Assembly: GCF_000380565.1 (NCBI RefSeq)
Contig: NZ_AQYJ01000028.1
Coordinates: 434,001 to 498,000, forward strand
Direction: 5' to 3'
Source of the DNA: Microbulbifer variabilis ATCC 700307
GTDB taxonomy: Bacteria > Pseudomonadota > Gammaproteobacteria > Pseudomonadales > Cellvibrionaceae
DNA: 64,000 nt
Part shown: piece by piece, positions 29,701 through 38,634 of the stretch
How the letters are laid out: every line of letters begins with the position of its first letter
How positions within the stretch are numbered: the first letter of the stretch is position 1
Program-made: the position numbers and the translations under genes
The notes under the pieces: model-generated
Seen by the model: only the letters and a program-made list of their open reading frames with translations
Told to the model about the DNA's origin: nothing
Databases searched by the model: none

Positions 29701-30075
29701 GTGGTCGTAGATAAATTTAACTTCGCGGGCCTCATCCAGGCTAAGGGAAATATTACCGCCGTCCCGCTGGCCGCCCCAGCCATAATTTTCATCCCAGCTG
29801 TTGTTGAGAGCGGCTTTGTACTCCCAGTTGCCGGCGGGTATCCAAAAGCTGCCTTGCCATTTGTTGTCTTCGCTGTCATAGCTGAGCAGGGTGGCGACAC
29901 AACCTGGTTGCCAGTCGCCATCGCAGCCCAGTTGGCTTTGTAGGTTGCCGGGAATATTGACCTCTGTGGGGTCTGGTGTGTCAGATGCCCACACCGGTAT
30001 TTGGATGGAGCAGAAGACTGCCCCCAGAATCAGCCCGGCCTTTGTGCCGGGTCCTGTAAATTTTGTTGTTGGCAT
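26749..30075 (-). CDS. pulA: secreted pullulanase-type alpha-1,6-glucosidase (GH13)
   Basis: An 1108-residue debranching enzyme for pullulan and starch. A signal peptide ends near PVWASD. Two tandem N-terminal modules of about 100 residues follow, with matching cysteine-flanked motifs GCDGDWQPGC and GCPGDWQPSC and matching NSWDENYGW and EGWEESYGN segments. These look like the X25/starch-binding type. Then come a CBM48-like region (GELGARVGEESIQLDLWAPTARAVKLHLF) and the GH13 barrel: VMDVVYNHTSS, DSFRFDLMGHHS (nucleophile Asp), YLYGEGWNFGE (acid Glu) and NYIAAHDNETLFD. The start at 30075 (MPTTKFTG) has GGGAAG just upstream; longer frames lack a ribosome binding site. Confidence 0.93.
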   Translation of the reverse strand: MPTTKFTGPGTKAGLILGAVFCSIQIPVWASDTPDPTEVNIPGNLQSQLGCDGDWQPGCVATLLSYDSEDNKWQGSFWIPAGNWEYKAALNNSWDENYGWGGQRDGGNISLSLDEAREVKFIYDHETHWITDNHSSVVAAVAGNFQSLLGCPGDWQPSCLRSWMQDADGDGTYTFITSALPAGSYEFKVALHEGWEESYGNNGANVSFTVVADYDEIYFAFDSNSKEVTVSSDGFAKGDLSSDKAHWVDTSSFAWDIQVQEGTKVKLHYSNSAELKLEDGDIRSDGTIDLTPLATLPDSAQQKFPHLASFSAWQLPGQASISDLVTQQLALAAYDAEGNLLDATGVQMAGALDDRFYYDGELGARVGEESIQLDLWAPTARAVKLHLFTDSSSHSADQVVSMLRDESTGVWSADIDKQWDRSFYLYEVEVYSYFSRQVETNLVTDPYSLSLSINSGKSQIVNLDDQDLKPRGWDRLRKPQLTQPEDISVYELHVRDFSIADQTVPEAERGTFKAFTRKHSDGMRHLNKLARAGLTHIHLLPAFDFATVNEDRTQQQQTPDLSDYASDSSEQQAQVDSVRDTDGFNWGYDPLHYTVPEGSYSSAPDGPARIREFRQMVQGLSHSGLRLVMDVVYNHTSSYGQYDNSVLDKIVPGYYHRRNLEGGVEMSSCCANTASEHAMMEKLMIDSLVTWAQAYKVDSFRFDLMGHHSLDNILKAQAALQSLTPAADGVDGNAIYLYGEGWNFGEVADDARFVQARQGNMAGSGIGTFNDRLRDSVRGGNPFGGFEEQGFGTGLFTDSNGKFEGEDERATLLTLTDKVRVSLAGNLADYPFEDANGNIITGSELVYNGQPTGYTADPQESINYIAAHDNETLFDGVQIKASDSADLAERVRIQAFSNSLVLFAQGVPFIHAGQDFLRSKSMDRDSYNSGDWFNALDFSLATDNWGIGLPIADKNEDNWSLMQPLLANPELAPERRHRLWSSALFREQLAIRNSSPLFRLSDAESVKAHLNFLNTGPGQIPGLIVMELSDANGNIDRRFERIVVLFNGDDESLEFSSENLIGEYLFKHPRQRRSVDSRLYKVKFDRSSGTFTLPGRTTAVFVQPRRRY

Positions 30076-30665
30076 AGCGCTTCCCATTTTTTGTTGTACT
30101 TGTTGCGGTTCTCTCAGTTGGTATTGAATCGCAGTCACGCATTGACGGCCTCCCACCCCGAGGAGGTGGAGGTCTGGGAGAGGTAGTTGGGGGTGTCATA
30201 AAACCTTTATAAATTCGTCACTTGGTGGAAACACCCGCAGGAGAAGATGTTTCCCGAGTAAACGCGATGGCGAAAGAAAAAGCCGGATCTATACTCAACT
30301 GATCGGGTTATGGTGAGTCGAGAAAGGTGATGCACTCGCTGTAATCGGATTCGAAGGCCGGCTTTTGCCGGCTTTGCTTTTTGTGGCGGGGCAATTACTG
30401 AGAGGCTTCCCGGGATTATCCTTGCTCCTATCCCCGGGTAGTGCTAATTTGCCCATAACCCGCCAGGTACTATGGCGGAATCCAGAATTCAATAACTGCG
30501 GAGGATGATTGATGATTGTTGCAACCCTCCGTCGGGTCCAGTAGCAGCCTCCAGCTGCCCACGCCCGGCGATAGATTCCTAGACGTCGGGCTTTCCCTGA
30601 GAAAGCTCTGTTGGCCGCGTATCTGCGGTCGCTTGGTGCTTTGTTGCGCCCAGAGGGTTTCAATC
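30076..30665. other. 590-base divergent region between pulA and rsgA
   Basis: It holds a hairpin GCCGGC / GCCGGC with a TTTT loop (30357-30372), followed by a short T-rich stretch, with no plus-strand gene before it. The 3' part (30516-30665) is open in the rsgA frame but reads unlike coding sequence. Nothing else is recognised. Confidence 0.45.
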
Positions 30666-31787
30666 TTGAGTAAATCTCACTTTACCCGCCGGTCTGTTAA
30701 TAGATTCGGCACTAAATCCCCATCTATCAAAATTGAGCGGGAAGCTTCTCCGCTACAAAAGCTCGGTTGGAAGTCTTTTTTCCAACAGCAGGTGACGCTC
30801 GAAGAACTCGAACAGTGTTTGCCGCTGCGGGTTATGGCTGTACACCGCGGTCGCCTGGAATTGGCCGGCGAGCAGGGGGCTGTGTCCCTTCCCCTAACCG
30901 GGAGTCTTGTGGCTAATTTGCCGACGGTGGGGGATTGGTTGTTGTTAGAGAAGAGCAGTGGATATTTTGTGCGTTTGTTGAGCCGCAGCAGCCAGTTTGA
31001 GCGCATGGCACCTGGGGGGCATCAGGTGCAGATGATCGCTGCCAATGTCGATAGTGTTTTTATTGTTTCGTCCCTGAATGAGGACTTTAACCTCTCACGT
31101 ATTGAGCGCTATTTGGCTCTGGCACGGGAGTCCGGTTGCCGCCCCCACCTGATACTGACTAAGGCCGACCTGTGTGAAGATACTGCCCCTTTTCTTCAGG
31201 CATTGCGCCCATTCGGTGAATTACCTGTTGCAATGGTAAATAGCCTGGATCGAGAGAGCGTGGCACAGCTGCGCCAGTGGTGCTTACCTGGGGAAACTAT
31301 CGCGCTGTTAGGTTCTTCTGGAGTGGGTAAGTCCACTTTGCTAAATGCGCTGTCTGGCGAATCTCTGGCTGAGACTGGGACCATTCGTGAAGCTGACAGC
31401 AAAGGGCGCCACACCACACGGAAACGCTCTCTTCACTCCCTGAGTTGGGGAGCGTTGTTACTCGATAGCCCTGGGATGCGGGAGCTGGGGTTGGTGCATG
31501 TTGAAGGTGGCGTGGCGGAGACTTTCTCCGATATTGAGGCCTTGGCCAGGGAGTGTCGCTTCTCTGACTGCCAGCACCAGTCAGAGCCAGGCTGTGCGGT
31601 ACAAGAGGCGATAACGGGCGGTTCGCTGGATGAGCGGCGCCTGCGCAATTGGCAAAAACTGCAACAGGAACTAAGCCGTAACGGTCAAACTCTGGCGCAG
31701 AAACGGGCGGGGGAGAGAGCGCTATCCCAGATGTATCGATCTGTGCAAAACCAGGCGCGTAAGCGCAAGTATCACGGGGAGGATTGA
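30666..31787 (+). CDS. rsgA: ribosome small-subunit-dependent GTPase A (RsgA/YjeQ family)
   Basis: A 373-residue circularly permuted GTPase that helps late 30S maturation. The N-terminal OB domain precedes the G motifs in order G4 (LTKADL), G5, G1 (LLGSSGVGKSTLLNAL), G2 region (GRHTTRKRSLH) and G3 (LLLDSPGMRELGL). A C-terminal zinc knuckle follows (CRFSDCQHQSEPGC). The open frame extends to 30516, but a TTG at 30666 follows AGAGGG at a good distance and gives a more family-like N-terminus (SKSHFTRR). The exact start is uncertain. This is the longer RsgA paralogue type; a second rsgA may exist elsewhere. Confidence 0.88.
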   Translation: MSKSHFTRRSVNRFGTKSPSIKIEREASPLQKLGWKSFFQQQVTLEELEQCLPLRVMAVHRGRLELAGEQGAVSLPLTGSLVANLPTVGDWLLLEKSSGYFVRLLSRSSQFERMAPGGHQVQMIAANVDSVFIVSSLNEDFNLSRIERYLALARESGCRPHLILTKADLCEDTAPFLQALRPFGELPVAMVNSLDRESVAQLRQWCLPGETIALLGSSGVGKSTLLNALSGESLAETGTIREADSKGRHTTRKRSLHSLSWGALLLDSPGMRELGLVHVEGGVAETFSDIEALARECRFSDCQHQSEPGCAVQEAITGGSLDERRLRNWQKLQQELSRNGQTLAQKRAGERALSQMYRSVQNQARKRKYHGED

Positions 31788-31837
31788 AAGTAACTCCTGT
31801 ATCTCTAATTTTTATAAGTGGTATGCAACCAGGGATA

Positions 31838-31861
31838 GAAGGGCAGCATTAGCTGCCCTTC
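31838..31861. terminator. convergent hairpin between rsgA and the SMR gene
   Basis: The perfect stem GAAGGGCAGC / GCTGCCCTTC has an ATTA loop. It lies between convergent genes. Only a weak A/T run flanks it, so terminator function is likely but not certain. Confidence 0.6.
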
Positions 31862-31877
31862 AAAACTGTTATGTAAG

Positions 31878-32195
31878 CTAGCGAGCCAGTTTTAATGTGA
31901 CAACCCCGACGATAATTAGCAGTACCCCGAGATATCGACCGAGGCTGGCCGTCTCACCAAAGAAAACGATTCCCATCAGAAAGGCACCGGCCGCACCGAT
32001 ACTTGTCCAAACCGCATAGGAAACTCCAATGGGGATTTCCCGCTGGGCCAACCACAGTAAAAATCCGCTGAGGCCAATAAACACAACAGCCATTACAACA
32101 CCCAGCAGGCGGGTAGATACCTCCTGGGATATTTTTAGCCCCAGTACCCAACCAATCTCACAAAGACCAGCCAACAATAGGTAGAACCAGGCCAT
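31878..32195 (-). CDS. small multidrug resistance (SMR) family exporter, SugE/Gdx-like
   Basis: A 105-residue inner-membrane protein with four hydrophobic segments. The essential glutamate is in LLLAGLCEIGWVLGLKISQ, and the loop SYAVWTSIGAAGAFLMGIVFFGE is conserved. The segment around the glutamate is closer to SugE/Gdx guanidinium exporters than to EmrE. No guanidine riboswitch was seen upstream; only a small CCTCC-AAAA-GGAGG hairpin lies about 55 bases before the ATG. Substrate is therefore uncertain. Confidence 0.88.
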   Translation of the reverse strand: MAWFYLLLAGLCEIGWVLGLKISQEVSTRLLGVVMAVVFIGLSGFLLWLAQREIPIGVSYAVWTSIGAAGAFLMGIVFFGETASLGRYLGVLLIIVGVVTLKLAR

Positions 32196-32488
32196 GCTTT
32201 TCCTCTTTAAAACGTAATTTTTAAAAAATTCCTATTTCATCCTCCTTTTGGAGGTTAGGTCGGAGAATAGCTAACTGCCACTTTACTTAAGAGTTTAGAG
32301 AAAATTGATCGACTAATATGCCGGTGGGGTGTCGCTACTGCGTGTTTTTACATTGGCACAGGTTTTGACTGGGAGCTTGATAGGCTAAGGCGGAAAGGGG
32401 AATTTGATAGTGGGAAGGGAGAGAATGGGAAAACTCTGCCCAGGTCCTGTATGGTTGACTGTAATCGAAGGAGAATCAAGCTGGAAGC

Positions 32489-34564
32489 ATGTTAAAAAAA
32501 ATCAGGAGTCTGGGACTAATACTATTGTCGGTCAGCCAGGTGGCTTGGTCCGACCAAGCGAATATCGAATCTGTCGTCGTTACAGCTAGTCGTGTTGAAA
32601 AACAGCTTCAGGAGTATCCTGAAAGCTTCTCTATGGTTGCCGGTCAGGAATTAAAGCTGATTAAGCACAATCATATCCAGCAAAGTTTAGCGCGAGTCCC
32701 TGGGGCCAATGTGGCAAGAGGCAACGGTCTGGAATATTTGCCCGCATTGCGTTCGCCAGTACTGTCAGGGGCTGGAGCCTGTGGCAGTGTGCTGACAATG
32801 GAGGATGGCATCCCTCTGCGGGCAAATGGATTCTGCAATATAAATGAGTTGTTTGAATCCCATAGTGAAGTGGCACAGCGAGTTGAAGTTATTCGCGGAC
32901 CAGCCGGCACTCTGTATGGTTCCAACGCTATGCATGGTGTCGTGAATATTCTGAGTCCGGAAATTGAAGAAAATACAAAAGCCTTTTCTGGAACTTTAGG
33001 TTTTGAAGGTGGCCCCCATGATTACTATCGAACCAGTATTTCAGCTGAATCTGATCTTTCTAACGAAGGCAGAGTACGAGCAGATCTTTCCCTGGCATCT
33101 GATGGGGGTTATAGGGACCACTCTGGTTATGACCAGCAAAAGCTCAGTCTTTTGCACTCTGTTTCTACAGCGCAGACACAGATCCGTTCTCGTCTGGCAG
33201 TCACGAATTTAAATCAGGAAACAGCGGGTTATATCGAAGGACACAATGTCTATCGGGATGATCGGAGGGACAGGGAAAACCCGAACCCAGAAGCATTCCG
33301 CGATGCCTCCGCGGTACGGCTTTACTCTATTCTCGATATTGATTTGGGCTCGGGAAAAAAGCTATCACTGGCCCCTTACCTTAGAAAAACAGATATGCGT
33401 TTTCTACAGCACTATTTACCGGGGCAGGCGTTGGAAGAAAATGGCCAGGAGAGTATCGGCCTGCGAAGCAGCTATTTCTTTACCAGGGCAGGCAACCTGG
33501 AAATAGTAATGGGGCTAGATATGGAATTTACCCAAGGCTATTTACGAGAACTCCAGAAAGAGCCAACAGAGGGATCGGTTTTTTTACGGGAGACTATCCC
33601 CGTAGGTAAGCACTATGACTATCAAGTAGATGCTTATAGCGTTGCCCCTTTTACTTTGGCTACCTGGAATGCTACCGATACTTTAAAGCTCTACAGCGGC
33701 GTACGTTTAGAATCGGTACAGTATGACTACAACAATAAAATGCTGTCTGGCCGTACGGCCGAGGATGGTCTCCCTTGTGGCTTTGGTGGCTGTAGGTTTA
33801 GCCGGCCAGAAGACCGCAAAGACAGCTTCCAGAATTGGTCGCCCAAACTAGGAGCTACTTACGATCTCAAACCTGGCTTGCAGTTTTTTGTCAATATGGC
33901 CCAAGGACATCGGGTTCCCCAAGCAACAGAACTTTATCGTTTACAGCGAGAACAAACTGTTGCCGAATTGGATTCTGAACAAATCAGCAGTATTGAACTG
34001 GGGGTGCGAATTCTTAAAGAGCACCTTTCCTATGAACTTGTGGCTTATGGAATGCGCAAGCGCAATGTAATTTTTCGGGATACGGAGTACTTTAACCAAT
34101 CCAGTGGGAAAACCTCACATCGCGGTGTGGAGATGGCGCTTGGCTATGCATTTGCCCAGAGCTGGCGACTGGAGACATCCTCCAGTTATGCGGAGCACCG
34201 CTACCGTGATGAGCGAGAGCTGCAGGGAGTGTTACTGGATGGTAATCTTGTGGATTCAGCCCCCAGGGCTTTCGGTAGCTATCGCCTGCAATGGCAACCC
34301 CGGCAAGAGATAACCGCTGAGCTGGAATGGTTACATCAGGCGCGCTACTTCACAGATCCCCAAAATCAGCATGAATATTCCGGGCACAATTTATTGAACC
34401 TGCGGGCCGAGTGGGTATTTGATCGCTGGGCTCTTTCTATAAGGGCGTTAAACCTTACCAATAAGGCCTACGCAGAGCGAGCGGACTACAGCAGCTTTGT
34501 TGGGGACAGATACTTTCCAGGGGAGCCACGCTCAATATATTTGTCAGTATCTTCCGAGTGGTGA
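32489..34564 (+). CDS. TonB-dependent outer membrane receptor
   Basis: A 691-residue receptor with a signal peptide (LILLSVSQVAWS). The TonB-box-like IESVVVTASR is followed by a plug domain (SMVAGQELKLIKHNHIQQSLARVPGANVARG, then VEVIRGPAGTLYGSNAMHGVVNI) and a long beta-barrel. It ends ISVSSEW-like in YLSVSSEW with an aromatic last residue. One disulfide-type pair is visible in the plug (GACGSV and GFCNINEL). The ligand could be a siderophore, metal complex or oligosaccharide; no partner gene nearby decides it. It is monocistronic, with a strong terminator. Confidence 0.92.
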   Translation: MLKKIRSLGLILLSVSQVAWSDQANIESVVVTASRVEKQLQEYPESFSMVAGQELKLIKHNHIQQSLARVPGANVARGNGLEYLPALRSPVLSGAGACGSVLTMEDGIPLRANGFCNINELFESHSEVAQRVEVIRGPAGTLYGSNAMHGVVNILSPEIEENTKAFSGTLGFEGGPHDYYRTSISAESDLSNEGRVRADLSLASDGGYRDHSGYDQQKLSLLHSVSTAQTQIRSRLAVTNLNQETAGYIEGHNVYRDDRRDRENPNPEAFRDASAVRLYSILDIDLGSGKKLSLAPYLRKTDMRFLQHYLPGQALEENGQESIGLRSSYFFTRAGNLEIVMGLDMEFTQGYLRELQKEPTEGSVFLRETIPVGKHYDYQVDAYSVAPFTLATWNATDTLKLYSGVRLESVQYDYNNKMLSGRTAEDGLPCGFGGCRFSRPEDRKDSFQNWSPKLGATYDLKPGLQFFVNMAQGHRVPQATELYRLQREQTVAELDSEQISSIELGVRILKEHLSYELVAYGMRKRNVIFRDTEYFNQSSGKTSHRGVEMALGYAFAQSWRLETSSSYAEHRYRDERELQGVLLDGNLVDSAPRAFGSYRLQWQPRQEITAELEWLHQARYFTDPQNQHEYSGHNLLNLRAEWVFDRWALSIRALNLTNKAYAERADYSSFVGDRYFPGEPRSIYLSVSSEW

Positions 34565-34594
34565 TTAGAGGGCTTTTAGCGGAGACTTCAGTCA

Positions 34595-34626
34595 TAAAAA
34601 AAGGGCAGGGAATTCCTGCCCTTTTA
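34595..34626 (+). terminator. bidirectional terminator between the TonB receptor and the DUF885 gene
   Basis: The stem AAAGGGCAGG / CCTGCCCTTT has a GAATT loop and A/T runs on both sides, between convergent genes. Confidence 0.86.
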
Positions 34627-34632
34627 GTTTCT

Positions 34633-36483
34633 CTAGCCCGCCGATGCTTGCGATGTTGCTGGGGGAGAAGCCTGAGCCGATGCAGAGCCCTGACTTTCAA
34701 TCCAGCTGTTCATTCGTGTCTCGAGAATATTTAAGGGCAGCGCGCCGGCGCCAAGAAGGACGTCGTGGAAGCTGCGGATGTCAAAATTATTGTCTAGCTC
34801 TTCTTCTGCTTTTGCACGTAGCTCTTTAATTTTTAACTGCCCTAATTTATAGGCCAGTGCCTGTCCTGGCCAAACCAGGTAGCGGTCAATTTCCACGGTG
34901 ACATCGTGCAGAGGCTTGGCACTATTTTCCATAAAATAACCAATTGCCTGCTCACGGCTCCAGCCCAGTTGATGCATGCCGGTGTCTACAACCAGGCGCA
35001 CGGCGCGCCACATATCGTAGGTCAGTGCACCAAACTCGCTATAGGGATCTTTGTACAAACCCAGGTCATATCCGAGGCTTTCGGAGTAGAGGCCCCAGCC
35101 TTCCACAAAAGAGGTATAGAGAGCCATACGTCGTAGTGGGTGAATATCACTTTGCTCCTGGGCCAGGGCAATCTGTAAGTGATGGCCAGGCATTGCCTCG
35201 TGTACCGTCAGCGCCTCCATTTCCCACTTGGGCCGGCTGGGCAGGTTGTAGGTGTTGGCAAAGAAAATACCTGCGCGGCCAGCCTCGTTGGAGCCTGGCA
35301 GGTAATAGGCCGTGGTTTGTGACTGCTCCGAGTAGCTGGGAATGGGTTTAACTCCATAGGGCAATCTGGGCAGGGTGCCAAACAGCGCGGGCAGCTCGCC
35401 ATCGATGCGCTTGGCAATATCCCGGTAGTCTCTTAACAGGGCCTCACGGCTGGTGTGGTAAAAGCGTGGATCAGTGCGCAGGAATTCGGTAAAGGCCTTG
35501 AAGTCTCCCTGGAAGCCAGTCTTTTGCATGACAGCTTGCATCTCTGCACGGATACGCTTGACTTCGGCCAAGCCTATGCGGTGGATTTCCTCAGGGCTTA
35601 GTTCTGTAGTAGTGTTTTGCTCAACCTTATAGGCGTACCAGCGCAGGCCGTCATTGCGGCTGCTAAGAGCGATATTTTTCTGCGCACCGGGGATATAGTC
35701 ACGCTCGATAAATTCAGCCATTTTCCGCCAGGCCGGCGTTAACTGCTTGTTGTAAATATCCAGAGCACGTTGGCGCAGGCTCTGTTGCCTGGCAACCGGA
35801 ATGCCCTTTGGCATGTCTGCGAAGACCTTGAGCAGCGGGCTCTGTTCCGGAGTTGCTGGAATCAGGGCGCGGATCTGCCTCGGTAAATCACGCAGGGTAA
35901 TCTGTGGTGGAGTAATTTCCCTCCTGAGCCCCTCACGCATCAATTCCTGGGTTTGCTCAACCAGGGTTGGCAGCTTCTCCAATCGAGCCAGGATATCCTC
36001 GTAATCGGCCACCGAGCGGCGCGGCATACTAATTAGCACAGCTGGCACGCTGCGCTGGATACCGCTCATATGGGTCACAGGCTGTAGGTGATCGGGAAAC
36101 TGGAAGCCTTTTACTTCACCGAGTAAATCCTGGTAAAGCAACTGGTAGTCCAGTTGTTGCTTTTCGGGCAACTCGCTGGCATCTAGATTGCGAGTAGCAC
36201 CTAAAAGTCGACGGGTCTGTTCCTGCCGAACTTCGATGCCTCTCTTTGAGTTGTCCACCCAGCGGTCATTCTGTCCGGGGTAGCCTTCGTAGGTGGCCAT
36301 GCTGGGATAGCTTTCCATAATCCACCGGTAGCGGAAGTCTTGCAAAGCTATCAACTGCTCCGAGGCATTCTCAGAGGGAAGGGCTTTAAAGGCCTTTCTG
36401 AAAGCTTTCTGGTCCATGGCGGTAGCACTGAAACTGGCAAGCAGGCCTATGGAAGTGACAAGGGCTTTTTTAAAAAACGACAT
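34633..36483 (-). CDS. secreted DUF885-family metallopeptidase-like protein
   Basis: A 616-residue protein with a signal peptide (MSFFKKALVTSIGLLASFSATA). The zinc-type motif HEAMPGHH lies at residues 428-435 and is followed by FVEGWGLYSE, as in the DUF885 family. The family is related in fold to M2/M3-like zinc peptidases, and some members cleave peptides. The tail (SQGSASAQASPPATSQASAG) is low-complexity. It probably works in the periplasm or as an exported enzyme. No operon partner. Confidence 0.85.
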   Translation of the reverse strand: MSFFKKALVTSIGLLASFSATAMDQKAFRKAFKALPSENASEQLIALQDFRYRWIMESYPSMATYEGYPGQNDRWVDNSKRGIEVRQEQTRRLLGATRNLDASELPEKQQLDYQLLYQDLLGEVKGFQFPDHLQPVTHMSGIQRSVPAVLISMPRRSVADYEDILARLEKLPTLVEQTQELMREGLRREITPPQITLRDLPRQIRALIPATPEQSPLLKVFADMPKGIPVARQQSLRQRALDIYNKQLTPAWRKMAEFIERDYIPGAQKNIALSSRNDGLRWYAYKVEQNTTTELSPEEIHRIGLAEVKRIRAEMQAVMQKTGFQGDFKAFTEFLRTDPRFYHTSREALLRDYRDIAKRIDGELPALFGTLPRLPYGVKPIPSYSEQSQTTAYYLPGSNEAGRAGIFFANTYNLPSRPKWEMEALTVHEAMPGHHLQIALAQEQSDIHPLRRMALYTSFVEGWGLYSESLGYDLGLYKDPYSEFGALTYDMWRAVRLVVDTGMHQLGWSREQAIGYFMENSAKPLHDVTVEIDRYLVWPGQALAYKLGQLKIKELRAKAEEELDNNFDIRSFHDVLLGAGALPLNILETRMNSWIESQGSASAQASPPATSQASAG

Positions 36484-36624
36484 CTTTCCCCCGAATCCAA
36501 GCAGAAATTGATAGAAAAAGGGCCAGTAAAAAGCCCCAGTCGCGCCCGCAGTACCTGAATAAAGCTGGACACACTATTGAAGTTATTGGTTCGTTGGACT
36601 GGGAAGGTCCTGGAACGAACCCGA

Positions 36625-38541
36625 TTAGTTGGCCGCTGCCGTGCGCCCCTTGAAGTTGTGTTGGTTAAGTATCTGCAGCCGGCGATGTATCTGCTCTTCA
36701 ATTCCGGCAGCATCAAGACCGATTCCGGCAAGCAGGTCCTTATGCTTACCGTGCTCGATAATTTGGTCTGGCAGACCTAACTGCAATACGGGCATGGTTC
36801 TGGCAGTAGTATTAAGGTACTCAAGCACTGCGCTGCCGGCTCCACCGGCAATGGTGTTCTCTTCGATGGTCACCAGCAATTGGTGGCTATCCGCCAGCTC
36901 GTCAATGAGCGACTCATCCAATGGTTTGACCCAGCGCATATCGGCGAGAGTGGCGCCAAGGCGCTCCGCAGCTGCCATAGCGGGGGCTAGCAGGGTACCG
37001 AAATTCAATATCGCCACGCCGCTGCCCTCGCGGAGTAAACGGCCCTTGCCGATGGGAAGCTCTCGCATCTCTTCTTCGATCGTAGCGCCCATGCCGGTAC
37101 CGCGCGGATAACGCACAGCGGCGGGGCCATTGTGGCAGTAGGCGGTATACAGTAACTGGCGGCACTCGTTTTCGTTGCTGGGCGCTGCGATGGCGAGATA
37201 GGGCAGGCAGCGCATAAAGGTCAGATCGAAGCTGCCTGCATGGGTTGGGCCATCTTCACCAACAAGGCCGGCGCGGTCGATGGCGAAGGTGACATCCAGG
37301 TTTTGGATGGCAACATCATGCACCATTTGGTCATAGCCGCGCTGCAGGAAAGTAGAGTAAATGGCCACAACCGGCTTTTGGCCCTCGCAGGCGAGGCCGG
37401 CGGCGAGAGTAACAGCGTGCTGCTCGGCAATGGCTACGTCTTGGAAGCGCTGTGGAAAACGTTTGGAAAACTCCACCATGCCGGAGCCCTCACACATGGC
37501 GGGTGTAATAGCTATAAGCCGCTCATCCTGGGCGGCAGTGTCACACAGCCACTGGCCGAAGATATCCTGATATTTGGGCAGTTTCTTTTTGCCTGGCACT
37601 GCAACTTGAACTTTACTCTCCGGTTCCAGTTTGTTCAGTGCATGGTATCCGACAGGGTCGGCCTCCGCCGGACCGAAGCCCTTGCCCTTGGTAGTGGCTA
37701 TATGCAGTAGCTGGGGACCGGGCTGGCTGCGCAGGTTGCGCAGGGTGTGCACCAGATCGTGCATATTATGGCCGTCCAGTGGGCCGACATAGTTGAATCC
37801 CAGTTCCTCGAAAAGTGTACCAGGGGTAATCATGCCCTTGACGTGCTCTTCTGTACGTCGTGCCAGCTGCCAGGCCTTGGGTATCGCAGACAGGATCTTG
37901 CGGCTGCCCTCGCGCATATTGAGGTAGGTCTTGCTGGCAAGGATCTTGGCAAAATAGGTGGCCAGTCCGCCGACGTTTTTCGAGATCGACATACTGTTGT
38001 CATTGAGAACAACCAACATATCCCGACCGGTATGAGATGCGTGATTGAGCGCCTCGAAGGCCATACCTGCGGTCATGGCGCCGTCTCCGATAACCGCTAC
38101 GACTTTACGCTCATCGGGGGAGCCCAGGGCCATACCCAGGGCCGCGCCGATAGAGGTACTGGAGTGACCGACTCCGAAAGTGTCGTAGGGGCTCTCGCTG
38201 CGCTTGGGGAAGCCTGATAGGCCGCCCTGCTGGCGCATGGTGAGCATCTGTTCGCGGCGACCTGTGAGAATCTTGTGCGGGTAGGTCTGGTGGCCTACAT
38301 CCCACACCAGGCGGTCTTCTGGAGTGTTATAGATATAATGGAGGGCGATAGTCAGTTCCACCACGCCGAGACCGGCGCCGAAGTGTCCGCCGGTTTGGCC
38401 GACACAGTACAACAGGTATTCGCGCAGCTGGTTGGCGAGTTCGGGCAACTGGCGTTCGTCAAGCGCGCGCAGTTGGGCTGGCTCGTCGATAGAGTCGAGC
38501 AGCGGCGTATGAGGGCGTGAGCGTGGAATGTCTTCGAGCAT
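36625..38541 (-). CDS. dxs: 1-deoxy-D-xylulose-5-phosphate synthase
   Basis: A 638-residue thiamine-diphosphate enzyme that starts the MEP isoprenoid pathway from pyruvate and glyceraldehyde 3-phosphate. It shows [36 protein letters not shown], the ThDP motif [17 protein letters not shown] to [22 protein letters not shown] and [15 protein letters not shown]. The ATG at 38541 ([15 protein letters not shown]) is preferred to an in-frame TTG at 38553. It is the last gene of an xseB-ispA-dxs unit. Confidence 0.96.
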   Translation of the reverse strand: MLEDIPRSRPHTPLLDSIDEPAQLRALDERQLPELANQLREYLLYCVGQTGGHFGAGLGVVELTIALHYIYNTPEDRLVWDVGHQTYPHKILTGRREQMLTMRQQGGLSGFPKRSESPYDTFGVGHSSTSIGAALGMALGSPDERKVVAVIGDGAMTAGMAFEALNHASHTGRDMLVVLNDNSMSISKNVGGLATYFAKILASKTYLNMREGSRKILSAIPKAWQLARRTEEHVKGMITPGTLFEELGFNYVGPLDGHNMHDLVHTLRNLRSQPGPQLLHIATTKGKGFGPAEADPVGYHALNKLEPESKVQVAVPGKKKLPKYQDIFGQWLCDTAAQDERLIAITPAMCEGSGMVEFSKRFPQRFQDVAIAEQHAVTLAAGLACEGQKPVVAIYSTFLQRGYDQMVHDVAIQNLDVTFAIDRAGLVGEDGPTHAGSFDLTFMRCLPYLAIAAPSNENECRQLLYTAYCHNGPAAVRYPRGTGMGATIEEEMRELPIGKGRLLREGSGVAILNFGTLLAPAMAAAERLGATLADMRWVKPLDESLIDELADSHQLLVTIEENTIAGGAGSAVLEYLNTTARTMPVLQLGLPDQIIEHGKHKDLLAGIGLDAAGIEEQIHRRLQILNQHNFKGRTAAAN

Positions 38542-38634
38542 CAATCGTATCAATGGCTACAGATAATGATAGTGAGGGGGATTGTATGCCCGTGACAGGC
38601 ATATTGCATCCCAAAGGGGGACGGACGCCCCACT

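Noticed and set aside
32196..32488. Guanidine riboswitch upstream of the SMR exporter
   Set aside because: The small CCTCC-AAAA-GGAGG hairpin lacks the ACGR loops of guanidine-II and no guanidine-I or -III core is seen.
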